In this document: positions 1-10,922 of the stretch, in pieces | Numbering within the stretch: position 1 is the first letter of the stretch | Layout: every line of letters begins with the position of its first letter | Origin: Argyresthia goedartella | Taxonomy: Eukaryota; Arthropoda; Insecta; Lepidoptera; Argyresthiidae | Direction of reading: 5' to 3' | Assembly (NCBI GenBank): GCA_949825045.1 | Contig: OX463820.1 | Span: forward strand, 10,862,501-10,926,500 | Length of the DNA stretch: 64,000 bases | Notes under the pieces: model-generated | Seen by the model: only the letters and a program-made list of their open reading frames with translations | What the model was told of the DNA's origin: nothing | The model's database searches: none | Made by a program: the position numbers and the translations under genes

Positions 1-1240
1 ATAAGCGAGAATTCGTTGTAAAGTTTTGAAATTAGACTATTTTGTAACATGGAAGAAGGTTTCAGTAGATTTAACTATCTGCGATGACAAAACCTTGAAC
101 TCTGATAATTCGACCGGAGCCTTCGATCCTAGAATAGGCCAAAAGTTCTCATCATAACTTAATATTTACAATCTGGTGTGGATCAGTACCCCGTGAAGCC
201 AAATCAGCGGGGTTGGGGGAAGTCGGCACGTGACGCCAACTTGAAGAGTCAGTGAGCTCGTAGATAGCTACTACCCTGTTAGCCATAAAGGACTTTAATT
301 TTGACGGACCTGTATGAATCCATCCAAAGACCACACTAGAATCGGTCCAAAAGCAATGTCGCGTAGTTGGTGTTTGTAATCTGAGGGCATCAGTGACTGC
401 CACCGATAACCTAGCCGCAAGTAGCGCCCTGCACAGCTCTAGACGAGGGATAGTAATGGGTTTCAGTGGAGCCACTCTAGGCTTCGCACTTTATAGTTGA
501 ATCGTGACCGTCCCAGCCTGATCAACACATCTAACGTAGACGCATGCACCGTACGCCGCCTGAGATACGTCGAAGAAACAATGGAGTTTGACTGAAACGG
601 CAAATATTTTCGAGTTTTTGGATAAGCATTTTTGATTTGATGGTACACAGACATAACAATCCTAAAGGATCAAATAATTTGAGCGTTGTTGACAGAATTG
701 ATTCGCTTTGTAATTTTACTTGGACATGAAATTCCTGTGTTCCTGTAGATATACAGGAAAATGCAGGGTGTCTGAATTGGGCTTCCAGTTCAGGCCAAGA
801 GTGTCACAATAATGGTTTGTGTATTTATTGAGGTCGATTTCCATACTAATTCTGAGTATGAATGGTTTTTTCTTAGAGTTAAGTCTCCTTCGGAGAGCGT
901 TATTTTTTATATAGTTTCTCCTCAAAATCAGCACCTGTTATGAGATCGTCAATAAAGTCATTTTGAATAATAGTTTTTATCTCGTCTTCGGCACACTTTT
1001 CTCCCAACTGCTAGTGCACCTTGTACTCATGCGACAGTATTTAATCTGTTTGTTTTAATGTCTTGTGATGGATCGTCTCTCCACAATATTAATTGTAGGT
1101 TGCGATCTCATTGAGACCATGCGATACATTTTTTCTATTTCCCCACATATAACAAATTTATGTTGTCTAAATCTAACCAAAATGTTATAGAGTGAATCTT
1201 GAATATTCTTGCCTTCCATTTGAGTGTCGAAAGGCCTGAG
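1..1240 (-). pseudogene. BEL/Pao retrotransposon pol remnant (RT to RNase H, toward integrase)
   Basis: Decayed polyprotein of a BEL/Pao LTR retrotransposon, read right to left. At about 1203-1090 the RT reads RFRQHKFVICGEIEKMY and then LQLILWRDDPSQDIKT. At about 960-910 the catalytic box reads FIDDLITGADFEE. After a frame change comes YCDTLGLNWKPNSDTLHFPV (about 800-740). At 560-480 it reads QAAYGACVYVR, then a stop, then the RNase H-like segment with PRLELCRALLAARL, FWTDSSVVFGWI and NPADLASRG (475-152). Translation continues to the window edge with FKTLQRILAY, typical of the stretch before the integrase zinc site. It carries at least two in-frame stops (inside FVTIQL*SAK and near base 25) and several frameshifts, so it cannot encode an active enzyme. 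No LTR is visible. Family assignment is confident; the exact clade is not. Confidence 0.88.
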
Positions 1241-1733
1241 GAACTAATAATTAATATTAGTAATAAGTAAGTAATAATAAAGTAAGTAATCATTAGTAAC
1301 TTCTAATTGGGCTTAGTCGTCCGAAAACTTGAAGAAAGCACTCCTCTAATTACACATGTGACTGGTAGCTCCTGGAGTCGATGTACCAATTGTGTCTGTT
1401 GACGTGGACTAACAATGATGTAAGAAGCACATTATCCTCAGTGTCGTTCTTCTTCACAGGTCAATTCTTAGAGCAATCCCTGATGTGGTGACCCAATTCT
1501 TTACACTTCTTTGTAGCCAAAGCTGAGGCTGTATCGTTTTTGGCGTCTCTTCCATGTACTCTTGCATCAATTTTGACTTTACCACCTCAATTGACAGTTT
1601 CACATATGAGTGCTCCAGAGCCATGGTCATGATGATGGTTGATGATTATGAGGTGGGACGCCCGCTGAACCACAGGCGGGTGATCGGTCCTCTATCGCGA
1701 CTATTAACTCAATTCCCAGTGTTTGGGCACTGG
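1241..1733. other. AT-rich spacer, no gene seen
   Basis: Lies between the BEL/Pao relic and the RNase H LINE relic. It begins with short TAAGTAA/TAATAAT direct repeats (about 1247-1305). A 79-residue ORF at 1554-1793 has no recognisable motif and runs antisense into the LINE relic, so it is not called. Confidence 0.5.
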
Positions 1734-2760
1734 TTACTGTTGGTTCAACAGATGTCCCTCCCCAACTCTTCTTGGTCGTTTAATGAATTCTAGGATGTCT
1801 CTAAACTTTAAGTTTGACAAATCATCTGCCTTAATATTATCCATCCCTAGTGTTCGCCATCTTATGTTTAAATACATTACGCATTCTCCCAAGAAGTGCA
1901 GGCTACTTTCTTCCAAGCCAAAGTGAGGGCTTGATGGGTCCTGTACGAGCCTTACTGATGATAGGTGTATATTTAGTTTGCAGTGACCTGTCACCATACC
2001 TACCAGTATTGCTAAGTTTTTCCTACTACGATTAAGTAAATACTTAGCCTTTTTGGGGTCTATCCTTAAGATAAACATCTTAGACTGCCTACAGTCTTTG
2101 GTGTTCTTCCATTCTTGGTTTGCATCTCGCGTAGCTATCATGTTGAAGATGTTCTTTGTGACAGTCGCTGATATAGGTAATCTTGGTTCTGGTCCAATAA
2201 AATGTTCAAAAGCGCCGTTTCTTGCTAGCTCATCTGCTTTTTCGTTACCGTGACTCCCTTCATGGAATCCTTCCCAAAGAGTTAAGACTGGCCTTACACT
2301 CTTTGACTAGTGCAGATTTATTAATTGGTTGACTAAGCGCCTTTAAAGCTGCCTGACAGTCAGAATAAATTACTACTATCTTGTTTTTGATTTATGCTGT
2401 TTCCCTTAGTGCTTCAGCGCATTCCATTATGGCGTATATTTTCGCTTGGAATACGCTGGCGTATAGCCCTAAGGCGGTACAAGACAAATCAATTTATTGC
2501 TGCCCATGATGCAAAACCCAGCTCCTGCTAGTTTTGTGCACTCTCTTCTTGAGCCATCCGCGAAGCAAGTTACAACCGGTTGGTCTGCTTCTATTTCCCA
2601 ATTTTCTCTTGTTCCTATATGGATTCGGTATTTCTTATCTAATCGTATTTACTTCTTTATCAGATCATTGTTTGCCAATAGCATTGCCAACTTTCCACCT
2701 GACGTTTCTACAATGGAGGTATGAGCTGTGTCTATAGAGGATCCATGGTCATAGTCCAAC
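1734..2760 (-). pseudogene. LINE C-terminal RNase H region, copy 1
   Basis: C-terminal part of an RNase H-bearing non-LTR retrotransposon (I/LOA-like group, inferred). Reading right to left: RNase H motif with Asp in FADGSRREC (about 2575-2545), then VFQAKIYAIMECAEALR where the usual catalytic Glu of 'QAE' is Lys, then YSDCQAALKALSQP (about 2385-2340), then GNEKADELARNG (about 2255-2220). The following ORF (2141-1734) carries the downstream LTGHC-like motif VTGHCKLNIHLSSV and a HFLGEC zinc-like site. In-frame stops interrupt the RNase H part. The Glu-to-Lys change should abolish RNase H activity even without the stops. A diverged copy of the same segment lies at 13201-14330 on the same strand. 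Confidence 0.8.
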
Positions 2761-3454
2761 ACCTATTGGAACTATAGTTATATGAGCAAATACTGTGTTA
2801 CATGATCAATATTTATTTTCAACTGATCTTTCAATCTGACGTATGTCAGACAATCTTTTTTTAGTTTCATCATTTAGATTCCCAAATTGCCGTTTACAAA
2901 TTTGTCCTGAAATAACCACAACGTCCGGAGACGCTAGCCGGTTCACTAAGCGCTTAGTAATCTTCTATGCGGATGAAAGAATTTGTTTTCAATAGTTTTT
3001 TAAATAACTGTAAAAAAAGTAAAATAAATAATATCCACGCCGCTTCCGCACCACATTTTTGGATTGGCCCAACAAAACAACAATTTATTGCCGGAATTCA
3101 GATGAATGAATTTGTTTTCACGATAGCGAATTAAATTATAAAGACGGTAGCTCTCTTTAATAAAAACTTTTTATGAATATCGAAGTAAAATAGTTGTCCC
3201 GGGCTACACATTGATTACCCTGGCGCATCAAAAAGCCACATTAACCGGTAATGGAATGTTGTAAGAGTTAGTGTCCGCGTTGTCGCCTAGCTTCTGCCGA
3301 CTTTCAAAATAGTGAAGAGACTTTACTACGCCTACTTCCAGTTGGAATTACCCTGTAAATATTTGATTACCGGTCTTTGTTTCGAGCGTTCATCGATTAC
3401 CCTGAAGATGATAAAAATTATATTTTTTTATTTTAAGGTTTCATAAACCGATAT
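2761..3454. other. AT-rich stretch with a short direct repeat
   Basis: No gene seen. Two similar about 25-base segments, GGATGAAAGAATTTGTTTTC near 2971 and AGATGAATGAATTTGTTTTC near 3099, lie about 128 bases apart in direct orientation. GATTACC occurs three times between 3210 and 3400. Origin unknown. Confidence 0.4.
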
Positions 3455-3515
3455 AAGGTGGGCTCGAAAAAGAGAGCCCTTTGCCCAGCAGTGGGACACT
3501 GTTATAGGCTAACTT
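3455..3515 (+). repeat. RTE/SINE-type 3' end (gcccagcagtggga motif)
   Basis: The core gagccctttgcccagcagtg at 3473-3492, followed by ggacactgttataggct, matches the end of an element that is very abundant in lepidopteran genomes. It is thought to be the 3' end of RTE-clade LINEs or SINEs that borrow it. Only this terminal piece is recognisable; upstream sequence is AT-rich and non-coding. Assignment rests on recall of the motif, not on a search. Confidence 0.45.
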
Positions 3516-4343
3516 AAAAAAAGTTTCATAACTTTATAGGGGTAGCAATATTGAGGTGATTTTCAATCAGGTTGCAAAAGAAAACATAATAGTTTGAGCA
3601 ATATGGAGAAAAAAATATTTTCGGTAGATTCTAGGTAGGTTTTGGAATAGGTTACTATTCTTTTGTCTATTTCATATTATGTATTAGAATTTAATAGAAA
3701 GTATTAAATTTAAACTTTTTGACCAAAAATCTTGCAAACGTGCTACTTAAGGACAATTTACTAAAGGCCATTTTTTGGTTGTTTTAGTGTTTAGCCATCG
3801 ATAGAAGTATCGATGGCTATTTATATGGATCATATTTTAAATAAAGTCCTTAAAATCTCCAACCCACCGTTGATTAACCTCCAGAACAAAACTGTGTGTT
3901 GTGTCGTGTCTTTCAAACGCGTAGAGTAGAATAAATAAGTGATTCCTATTCGATTTTTTGCTAAAAAATAATCTAAAATATATATTTTCATAAGTAAAGC
4001 AAACATATAATTATTTAAAAGTATCACGGAAATAAACCGAATAGGTACGCCAAATCTCAATATACGAAAAAATATACATTTGTTTTGCTTCATTGTCGCG
4101 TAAAGAACCCCTTAGTCGGGTGTAACTACACAAAAAACAGCCTGTACAATGAACCTTTAAGGAAATTGCCTTAATTTCACCAACTGCGGTAGGGTGGAAT
4201 ATTCCTTTATAGTGGGATCTTGCATAATTAATTGCTTTGTCATTTGTGGTGTGAGTAATATTTCATTATCCTACAAACTCCTTTTCCGAAGTATTCAGGT
4301 ACATTTATTGAACTCATGAGAGAAGTAGTTATGTTTATTTTCA
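3516..4343. other. AT-rich stretch, one perfect small hairpin
   Basis: No gene recognised. A perfect 12-bp stem, tagccatcgata / tatcgatggcta with loop gaag, sits at 3792-3819. The 87-residue minus ORF at 3830-4093 has no motif and strongly AT-driven composition, so it is not called. Confidence 0.45.
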
Positions 4344-4756
4344 ATGTACCCGACAGAGCTGGCACGCGATGATGGCAGGAGGCCGGACGGAATGACGCTC
4401 ATTCCCTGGCAGAGCGGGAGGTCTTTGATATGGGAGGCGACGTGCGTAGATACGCTGGCATCGTGTCACCTACCGGCAATCTCAGCCACAGCCGGCGCTG
4501 CGGCGGCAGCAGCAGCAGAGGCGACGACTATTTGTTTATGCCGTTTGGCTATGAGACCCTCGGGCCATGGGGCCCTGACACTCGAAGAATCCTCAAAGAC
4601 ATCTCTAAGCGGCTCGTCGAATCGTCAGGGGACCGCAGAGTTGGCACCTACCTCGCTCAACGCATCAGCATTGCGATACAGCGAGGTAACAGTGCCAGCG
4701 TCTTGGGCACCCTCCCGCCCGGTAGCGAACTCAGGGATTTTTTAAATTTAGTTTAG
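4344..4756 (+). pseudogene. C-terminal domain of a metazoan reverse-transcriptase protein, frameshifted
   Basis: Two overlapping plus-strand frames together give one recognisable domain. Frame 1 (from about 4370) reads RRPDGMTLIPW, GRSLIWEATCVDTLA and TAGAAAAAAAEA. After a shift near 4510-4535, frame 2 reads LFMPFGYETLGPWGPD, then AQRISIAIQRGNSASVLGTL to a stop at 4756. The pattern RPD...W..G..L.W-[DE]-T-[CV]-D, AGAAA..AE, then a P.xxETxGxWG core and a closing ISIAIQRGN helix is one I know from the C-termini of many unclassified animal RT proteins. The spacing resembles a PD-(D/E)XK nuclease fold, but that is inference. The RT itself is missing, so this is a 5'-truncated insertion. It is followed by an AT-rich tail with AATAAATAAA. 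Base composition is much more GC-rich than its flanks, which fits recent insertion. Confidence 0.7.
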
Positions 4757-4855
4757 AATAGTTATAGTTTAGTTTTAGTTTTTAATATATAATAATTATA
4801 TAGTGATAATAATAATAATGTAAGAATAAATAAATCCTGGATGTTTAACATTATA
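4757..4855 (+). other. 3' untranslated tail of the 4.3-kb RT fragment
   Basis: Low-complexity TTTAGTTT and AATAATAAT sequence ending in aagaataaataaatcc follows the stop codon directly. It looks like the 3' UTR and A-rich end of the inserted element. Confidence 0.5.
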
Positions 4856-4901
4856 TTTATTTATTTATTTTATTTCCAACAGAAAATAAATATAAAAAAT
4901 C

Positions 4902-4965
4902 AAGCTTGTCATTCAATTCATGATGCAAGCCTACTGGTTTGCATCAGGAATTGAATGACAAGCTT
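4902..4965. repeat. 27-bp hairpin
   Basis: Arms at 4902-4928 and 4939-4965 are reverse complements over 27 bases with one mismatch (A versus G-pairing C at arm position 19), separated by 10 bases (gcctactggt). Each arm ends in a HindIII-like aagctt. No coding sequence overlaps it. Possibly a remnant foldback element. Confidence 0.75.
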
Positions 4966-5194
4966 AGATATAGGTCAAGGCCTGGCAAATCTACACTACG
5001 TCATAATAGATGACCACTTACAATGATGGACTATACGTGGCTGTTTTAAAAGGAAAAGTCCTAGATGCGATAATATTTTACACTACAGTCCGATACTTGA
5101 TCACAAAGCATATCCCTCTAACAAGAAACACTCGACACAGATTCCCTGTGTGGTATTCAAACAATCTGATTCGATTGTTAAAATAAAATAATAA

Positions 5195-6126
5195 ACTTCA
5201 CATAAGGTACAAGAAGTATGGTAATCCATTAGATCTCTTTGAATACGAGCAGTTACGCAGCAGCTGCTGCAAATTACAACACCAGAGTTATCGTAACTAC
5301 ATGAATCGTTTGGAGGCATCTATTAAAATTAACCCCAAAGTCTTTTGGTCATTTTTGAAAGCTAAGAGAGGAGGTTCAAGCAGCTATCCCTCTCAGATGC
5401 AACTGGGGTACACAAACGCAAATAATGTTGAAAGCATCTGTAATCTTTTCGCTCAGAATTTCTCGAAGGTGTTCAGGGAGGATAGTCAAGCCATGTCGGT
5501 ATCCCTTACAGACGTGAAGAATTCGGCTCATTTCCTAAACAGCATCAGTTTTTCTGAAAAAGGAAGTACTAAGAGCCCTTAAAGGACTTGACCCTTATAA
5601 AGGGGCCGGTTTGGACGGCTTACCTTCTGTCTTTGTCACGAGAGCAGCAGCTGCACTTGCCGTCCCCCTCCGTCATATTTATAATCGTTCCCTATCAGAA
5701 GGAATATTTCCGCAGGACTGGAAGGACGCATTAATAGTATCGATATTTAAATCTGGCCAAAAAAATTTCGTCTCGGATTATCGACCTATTTCTATCCTCG
5801 CAGTTATGGGCAAGGTCTTCGAAAAGCTTGTTTGTGCACACCTGACTTGGTATTTAAAGCAATACATTATTCCCAATCAGCATGGCTTTATGGCCTCACG
5901 TTCGACAACAACAAATTTGGTGTCTTATCAGACAGACATTTGCCGCTCAATTGATCACCGTGTATCCCTACGCATGTAATTTACACGGACGGATGCAATT
6001 TGTAAAGAATTTACACGGTTCCCGGACGGAACACGGGAAGCAAGGCTTTTGTTAGAGTTAACCACAGACTATTAATCGGTAAACAGTCCTCGTACGGCAT
6101 TGGCGGCAGCCTTATCAAATCCAGCC
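5195..6126 (+). pseudogene. CR1/Jockey-type LINE: linker and RT N-terminus
   Basis: 5'-truncated LINE ORF2. It opens in the linker between endonuclease and RT (RYKKYGNPLDLFEYEQL; then NPKVFWSFLKAKRG at about 5330). It then enters the RT: LDGLPSVFVTRAAAAL, FPQDWKDALIVSIFKSG, YRPISILAVMGKVFEKLV and NQHGFMASRSTTTNLV (5600-5930). A frameshift near 5580 separates the first two ORFs. The motif A region after 5980 is scrambled by stops, although VNHRLLIGK is still readable near 6058. The rest of the RT palm lies in the duplicated block downstream. The element is inactive. Confidence 0.82.
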
Positions 6127-6914
6127 ATTTGATCATATCTCCAAGGTAGAAAGTGCAGTGTGACGTTATGTGGGCAAACCAGCAATGCATTTCAGGCTCA
6201 TTCGGGAGTCCCTCAGGGATCTCATCTGGGTCCCATACTTTTTAATATGTTTGTCAATGACATAGGTAAATCTACCTACTCACAATTATATATGTTTGCC
6301 GATGACCTTAAGTTGACCAGGCCGATTACCTCACCTAACAACTCCAACATCTTACAGGAAGACCTCAAACAGCTTGGGTCAGCTGATTTGTATGGGGAAG
6401 TAAAAAATAACGTTTCTCTGATCAAATCATATGCATTGAGAAAGTTGTTCAAAATCATGTCCCAAACAATCCTTTTCGGCTTGGCACCCCGTATGTGTTA
6501 CAGCCTGTAAACATAGTAATTTGATCATATCTCCAAGGTAGAAATTGCAGTGTGGCGTTATGTGGGCAAACCAGCAATGCATTTCAGGCTCATTCGGGAG
6601 TCCCTCAGGGATCTCATCTGGGTCCCATACTTTTTAATTTGTTTGTCAATGACATAGGTAAATCTACCTACTCACAGTTATATATGTTTGCCGATGACCT
6701 TAAGTTGACCAGGCCGATTGCCTCACCTAACGACTCCAACATCTTACAGGAAGACCTCAAACAGCTTGGGTCAGCTGATTTGTATGGGGAAGTAAAAAAT
6801 AAAGTTTCTCTGATCTAATCAGATGCATTGAGAAAGTTGTTCAAAATCATGTCCCAAACAATCCTTTTCGGCTTGGCACCCCGTATGTGTTACAGCCTGT
6901 AAACATAGTAATTT
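6127..6914 (+). repeat. 392-bp tandem duplication carrying the RT palm
   Basis: Bases 6127-6518 and 6519-6910 are direct tandem copies of one 392-base unit, differing at only a handful of positions. Each unit encodes the RT segment HSGVPQGSHLGPILFN, VNDIGKS, then YMFADDLKLTRP, which holds the catalytic Asp pair. Copy 1 stays open through to 6510. Copy 2 has a stop after VKNKVSLI (6818). High identity implies a recent duplication in an already defective LINE, so this is not a functional arrangement. The second copy is followed by TTTTAAAATAAAT. Confidence 0.9.
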
Positions 6915-6915
6915 T

Positions 6916-7904
6916 CTTTTAAAATAAATATGTCATATTAACAAACAGAGTATAATTTTATTTATATAACCTGGCATAAATACCACTGTCTATAAATTAT
7001 AATGGATTGATGAAACACGCTGTCCTTGCAATGTCCTAGCACTAGCTCGGCTAGCTAGTGTACCTGCGGTAGTGTAGGTGTGTTCGGGCGATAGGTGCAT
7101 GACATTGCACTGACCAATAAATGCAGAAGGATTGATGTATGAGTGGTGTAGATGTGTGCGTGTTCTTAATTTTCGGCGACACTGGTTCCGATACAAGCTT
7201 AGCGTCAAGGGTCTATCTCTCGATATCTGTGGTCAAAACCAATCTAGGTTCTAACGCGCCGCTGCATAGATTGTGTAAACTATACAGTGAACTCAGCGCC
7301 AAGGGTCGTGAACTAGATCTTGAAATTTTTTCGGGCCTTGGTAGTTTAAGAGCAAGCTTGCAAAAAAATTATCTAGATTAGCTCTGTGTCAATTATTGTC
7401 AAAAAAAGAAATAATATTAGTTTTTATTTATACATGCCTATATCAATGTTACTCGTTCTTAAGTGTTTAAATTTATCATTAACCCTTACTGCATAGTAAC
7501 CCATATATGGTTTCATAGGTTTTGAACTTTATTACCAAGAAATAAGGTTGATAATCGCGATCCATTTCGCGTCAGGCCATACATTAAGGGGTTAATGTAA
7601 ATTAAATTCATGTCAATTGTTAAAATTCACATTTGTTTTTCCGAATTAAATATAGTTAAGTAATCTAAAGAAAAATAATGCATAAAATAATCAATTAATA
7701 ATAAATACATATCAAATGAGCATTTCAAAATTCTAATTGTAGTCGCATTTGCATGATGTGATCTTTTATGATTAAGAAAGCGCTTAATTCTGTTATTATT
7801 AAGTCTCTAACCTGTGTCTCTATTGCGTATTTTTTGTTAAGGATCCTGTATAAATAAATAAATAAATAAAATTTCTAATACCAAGAACGCAAAAGAAACG
7901 ATGG
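6916..7904. other. Unassigned AT-rich region
   Basis: No gene recognised. ORFs at 6990-7208 (minus) and 7139-7381 (plus) overlap each other and show no motif. It ends in a (AAAT)n run, ataaataaataaataaa, at about 7850-7871, which may be the tail of an old retroposon. Confidence 0.4.
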
Positions 7905-8130
7905 TGACAAGAGAAAGACCTTGATCTAAACTCGGAAAAACAAAAAGCCAGTACTCTTCACGATTACAAGGAAAAACATGAATTGCTTCCAATGGGAAGG
8001 AATGGAAAGTAATGACGTTGAAAGAAACAAGATTAGAAGTGGAACGCGAGATAAAATACCTAGGAATCGCCTTCGACTAGAGAATGAATATTGACACCCA
8101 TGTCAAGCTACAGGGCGCAAAGACACAAAA
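7905..8130 (+). pseudogene. LINE RT thumb fragment
   Basis: A short plus-strand piece of RT in one frame with three stops. It reads REIKYLGIAFD (about 8047-8080), then a stop, then NIDTHVKLQGAKTQK. The 'EVKYLGVxLD' motif followed by a conserved His (THV) marks the region just after the RT palm in many LINEs. The fragment is too short for a clade call. Its upstream KTKSQYSSRL matches the usual 'KTK..xF' position. It merges downstream into a dispersed repeat shared with 15.0 and 61.6 kb. Confidence 0.65.
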
Positions 8131-8139
8131 GTCTTAATT

Positions 8140-8216
8140 CTACTGACACAAGTTCGGCTTAATTGTTTCTCAATGATCTGTATTATCTTCGTTTTAAGAC
8201 TTTGCATCGATGTCCC
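8140..8216 (+). repeat. Dispersed repeat C, partial copy
   Basis: Shares acacaagttcgg, then gttttaagactttgcatcga, with the ends of the longer copies at 15012-15262 and 61560-61830. It is a terminal fragment only. Confidence 0.5.
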
Positions 8217-8299
8217 TTCCTGTACTTATTAGCTATACATACTAGGATTTTAATGCTGTGATTTCCAGAGAACATCATAATATTTTATCTCATATTTCT

Positions 8300-8850
8300 A
8301 AAGATAGATAGATGGATAGATAGATAGATAATCACTTTATTCAATTACAACATACGTTTATAATTCATTCAGCAGCAGTAAACAAAAACATGCATTGCAA
8401 ACAGAAAAAAGGCTCTGACTCAGCAAAGTGTTGCAGAAGATCTGCAACGCAGATATTCTGCCAGAACCTTGGTAAAATTTACACACAATTATATACAAGC
8501 TTATAATAAATAATTAATTACAATTGTCATATAATTATTTTATAACATGAAGTTGCTAAAGCTTGTGAAGCGTAAAATACTAAGTTATATAAAGAAAGAA
8601 GAAGATGGAGAAAACATCGTTGCCATCCCATTGCTATAACCTGCTAAGAGGATTAATTAAGATATGATAAACAATGAAAGTGAGAAAGGTCGCTGAAAGG
8701 TCGAATTAAGTTAGGGTAGGTGCCAAAATTGGTTAGTACGGGAATTATACTGGTTAATATGTTGGTAATATATGTAATCATATTAATATTATTTTGGATG
8801 GTATGAGGATGAAAAACGAAAAATAATATTGAAGGAAAAAGTTGTCTTTA
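8300..8850 (-). mobile_element. 3' UTR and (GATA)n tail of LINE A
   Basis: In minus orientation the LINE A coding end (8854) is followed by about 500 bases of AT-rich UTR. It finishes in 'ttgaattg..aataaagtgatt' sense sequence and a (TATC)n array (GATA on plus, 8304-8332). Simple-repeat tails of this kind are normal 3' ends for CR1/Jockey-like LINEs in insects. Confidence 0.65.
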
Positions 8851-8853
8851 TAA

Positions 8854-10555
8854 TTATTTGGAACATCTACCTATCTTCTGCAAATTTAATAGATATTGAT
8901 AATATTGGTTCATGAGAACTTGTTTGGAACCTATTTTTAGAAGAGGTGGCGGCAAGTTATTCCTGCATTTTGAAGACAGGTACAATCGTCGTCCTGCATA
9001 TCGAAAACTTCCCCGGAAGGCAGCAGTTTTATGCCGCGGGACAGAAATTCCATATAGTCCAGCTCTAGTCAAGTGCTGGTGGCGTGTCCCGCACCACGAT
9101 AGCTTTTCGTATATGTAGTCAGGGGAATTAAATTGTATGATGCCAAATAAAAGGTTGGCAAAGTTAAGGCTTTCCCTTTGCTCCATTTTAAGGATATTGG
9201 CCTCATTAAGATAGGGTGTGATGTGAGAACGGGGGTATATGAAAGCAGTAGCGAGCGCAAACATTCTGTACACCTTAGATCAGACGTTGTGATCGTCGGA
9301 GTAGACACGGTCAGTAAACCGAGATGCAGTAGTTGAGTTTAGACATCACGGGAGCTTCACATAGTTTAACTCGCATGTCAGTACTTAGAATGTCATATAA
9401 GACTTTCAACCTATAAAAGCAATTATGGGCTAACTCCAGCACATGTCCCTCAAAAGTGAGCCGACTTTCCATTAGTACACCCAGATTTCGAGCCTGTTCA
9501 ACCCTTTCAATAGTGACGCCCATAAAGGCAATTTGGGAATTAGCATTCGAGATGTGGTTTACTTGATTTTTAGATCAGAGGACCATGAATTTAGACTTGG
9601 AGGGAATTAGAACAAGTGAATTTTTGGTAGCCTATGTCGATACTGCATCTAAGTCCTCATTCATTTTGTTTACGACTACATCCACGCTCTCATTTTTAGC
9701 TGAGATGTACCAAGGACGATGTCGGCGCTGTATATAATGAAAAGAAGAGGGCCTAAGATAGATCCCTGTGGTACACCTCTGTCCACTGGGCTTAATCTGG
9801 ACGATAAGCGAGATCCATCCAGCTTACGTAGTTCGACTTTCTGATGACGCAACGTGAGGTAGCTATCAAACCATCTAAGTGAGCCTATGTCGAAGCCATA
9901 ATAAGAGAGTTTGGACAATATAAGTGAGGTATTGATAGAGTCAAGCGCACGGGAAATATCTAAAAGGGTAAGAATAGTTAGTGCCTTCTCCTGCATCCTG
10001 AGAACAAAACATGTTGTCGACTACATCAAGCTAAGCGGTATTTTTGCTGCGTTGTTTCCTAAAACCTGATTGGAAGGGTGGGAGAATCTTTTGCTCCTCG
10101 ACATATTTTGCGACCTGATTATATACGACTTTCTCCAAACTTTCGATAGGTAGGGCAGTATGCTAATTGGTTTTAGCTCACTTACACGTGCCGGGTCGTT
10201 ATTCTTAGGTACAGGCTTAATTATAGCCGTTTTCCAAAGATAAGGGAATGTGAAGGTGGTTATAGACTTGTTTACCAATGTTGTAATAACGCCTAGAGTA
10301 TAAGGCAAGGTCAGTAGAATGATATCTCTGGAGAGTTCATCCCGACCTCAAGCATTAGAATCCATTGAAAGTATTATTTTAGCTACCACATTTTCAGAGA
10401 AAGGCTCAAGTTTAAATGAACTACCAGCGTTGTGTGAGTGAAACTCATAATAAGTAAGAATGGACAGTTGCACTTCATTATCACCTGGGATGTTATTAAA
10501 GTGTTCGCTTATCTCATCTGGGTTATCGAAGCACTCAGGTAAAGCTCTTTTCATT
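8854..10555 (-). pseudogene. LINE A, RT and C-terminus (CR1/Jockey-type)
   Basis: Several minus ORFs form one LINE ORF2. In order: LPECFDNPDEISEHF (10540), SENVVAKIILSMDSNA, FPYLWKTAIIKPVPKN and KPISILPYLSKV (10250-10140), then ILTLLDISRALDSINTS (motif A, about 9970), DRGVPQGSILGPLLFIIY (9780), QARNLGVLMESRLTF (9490), and the C-terminal PRHKTAAFRGSFRYAGRRL (9040-8990). Frameshifts separate each block. No [YF]xDD box is visible between LLFIIYS and the thumb, so the catalytic centre appears deleted. The missing 5' part of the same type of protein lies at 12789-13200, beyond the Crypton insertion. Confidence 0.82.
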
Positions 10556-10922
10556 ACTCATACTCTGAAAGGGGGTCATTGTTCATCCAGGCACCATGCT
10601 GAAAGTGGTACATGCCTGCTCTAAAGCAGAAAAGTATTAAAAAAATATATATGAATCGTAGTTTATATTGAACAACGCAATGGTAGTAACCTATACAGCC
10701 ATAAAACGATTAATTCTTCATTTATTAGTTTTGTTGACATTTAAATTCTTTTTGATGTTTATAATTAATATAATGTACTTTATGTATTTATTAGTCACTT
10801 TCAAGGCGAGATGTGATTTGCGAAATAAATTAAAATATTGTTTAAGACACAGATAAAACCACCAAACACGCAAATTCAAAATGGCCGTCTTTCGCGGTCG
10901 CGCGCCATCTTGCGAATTGTGA

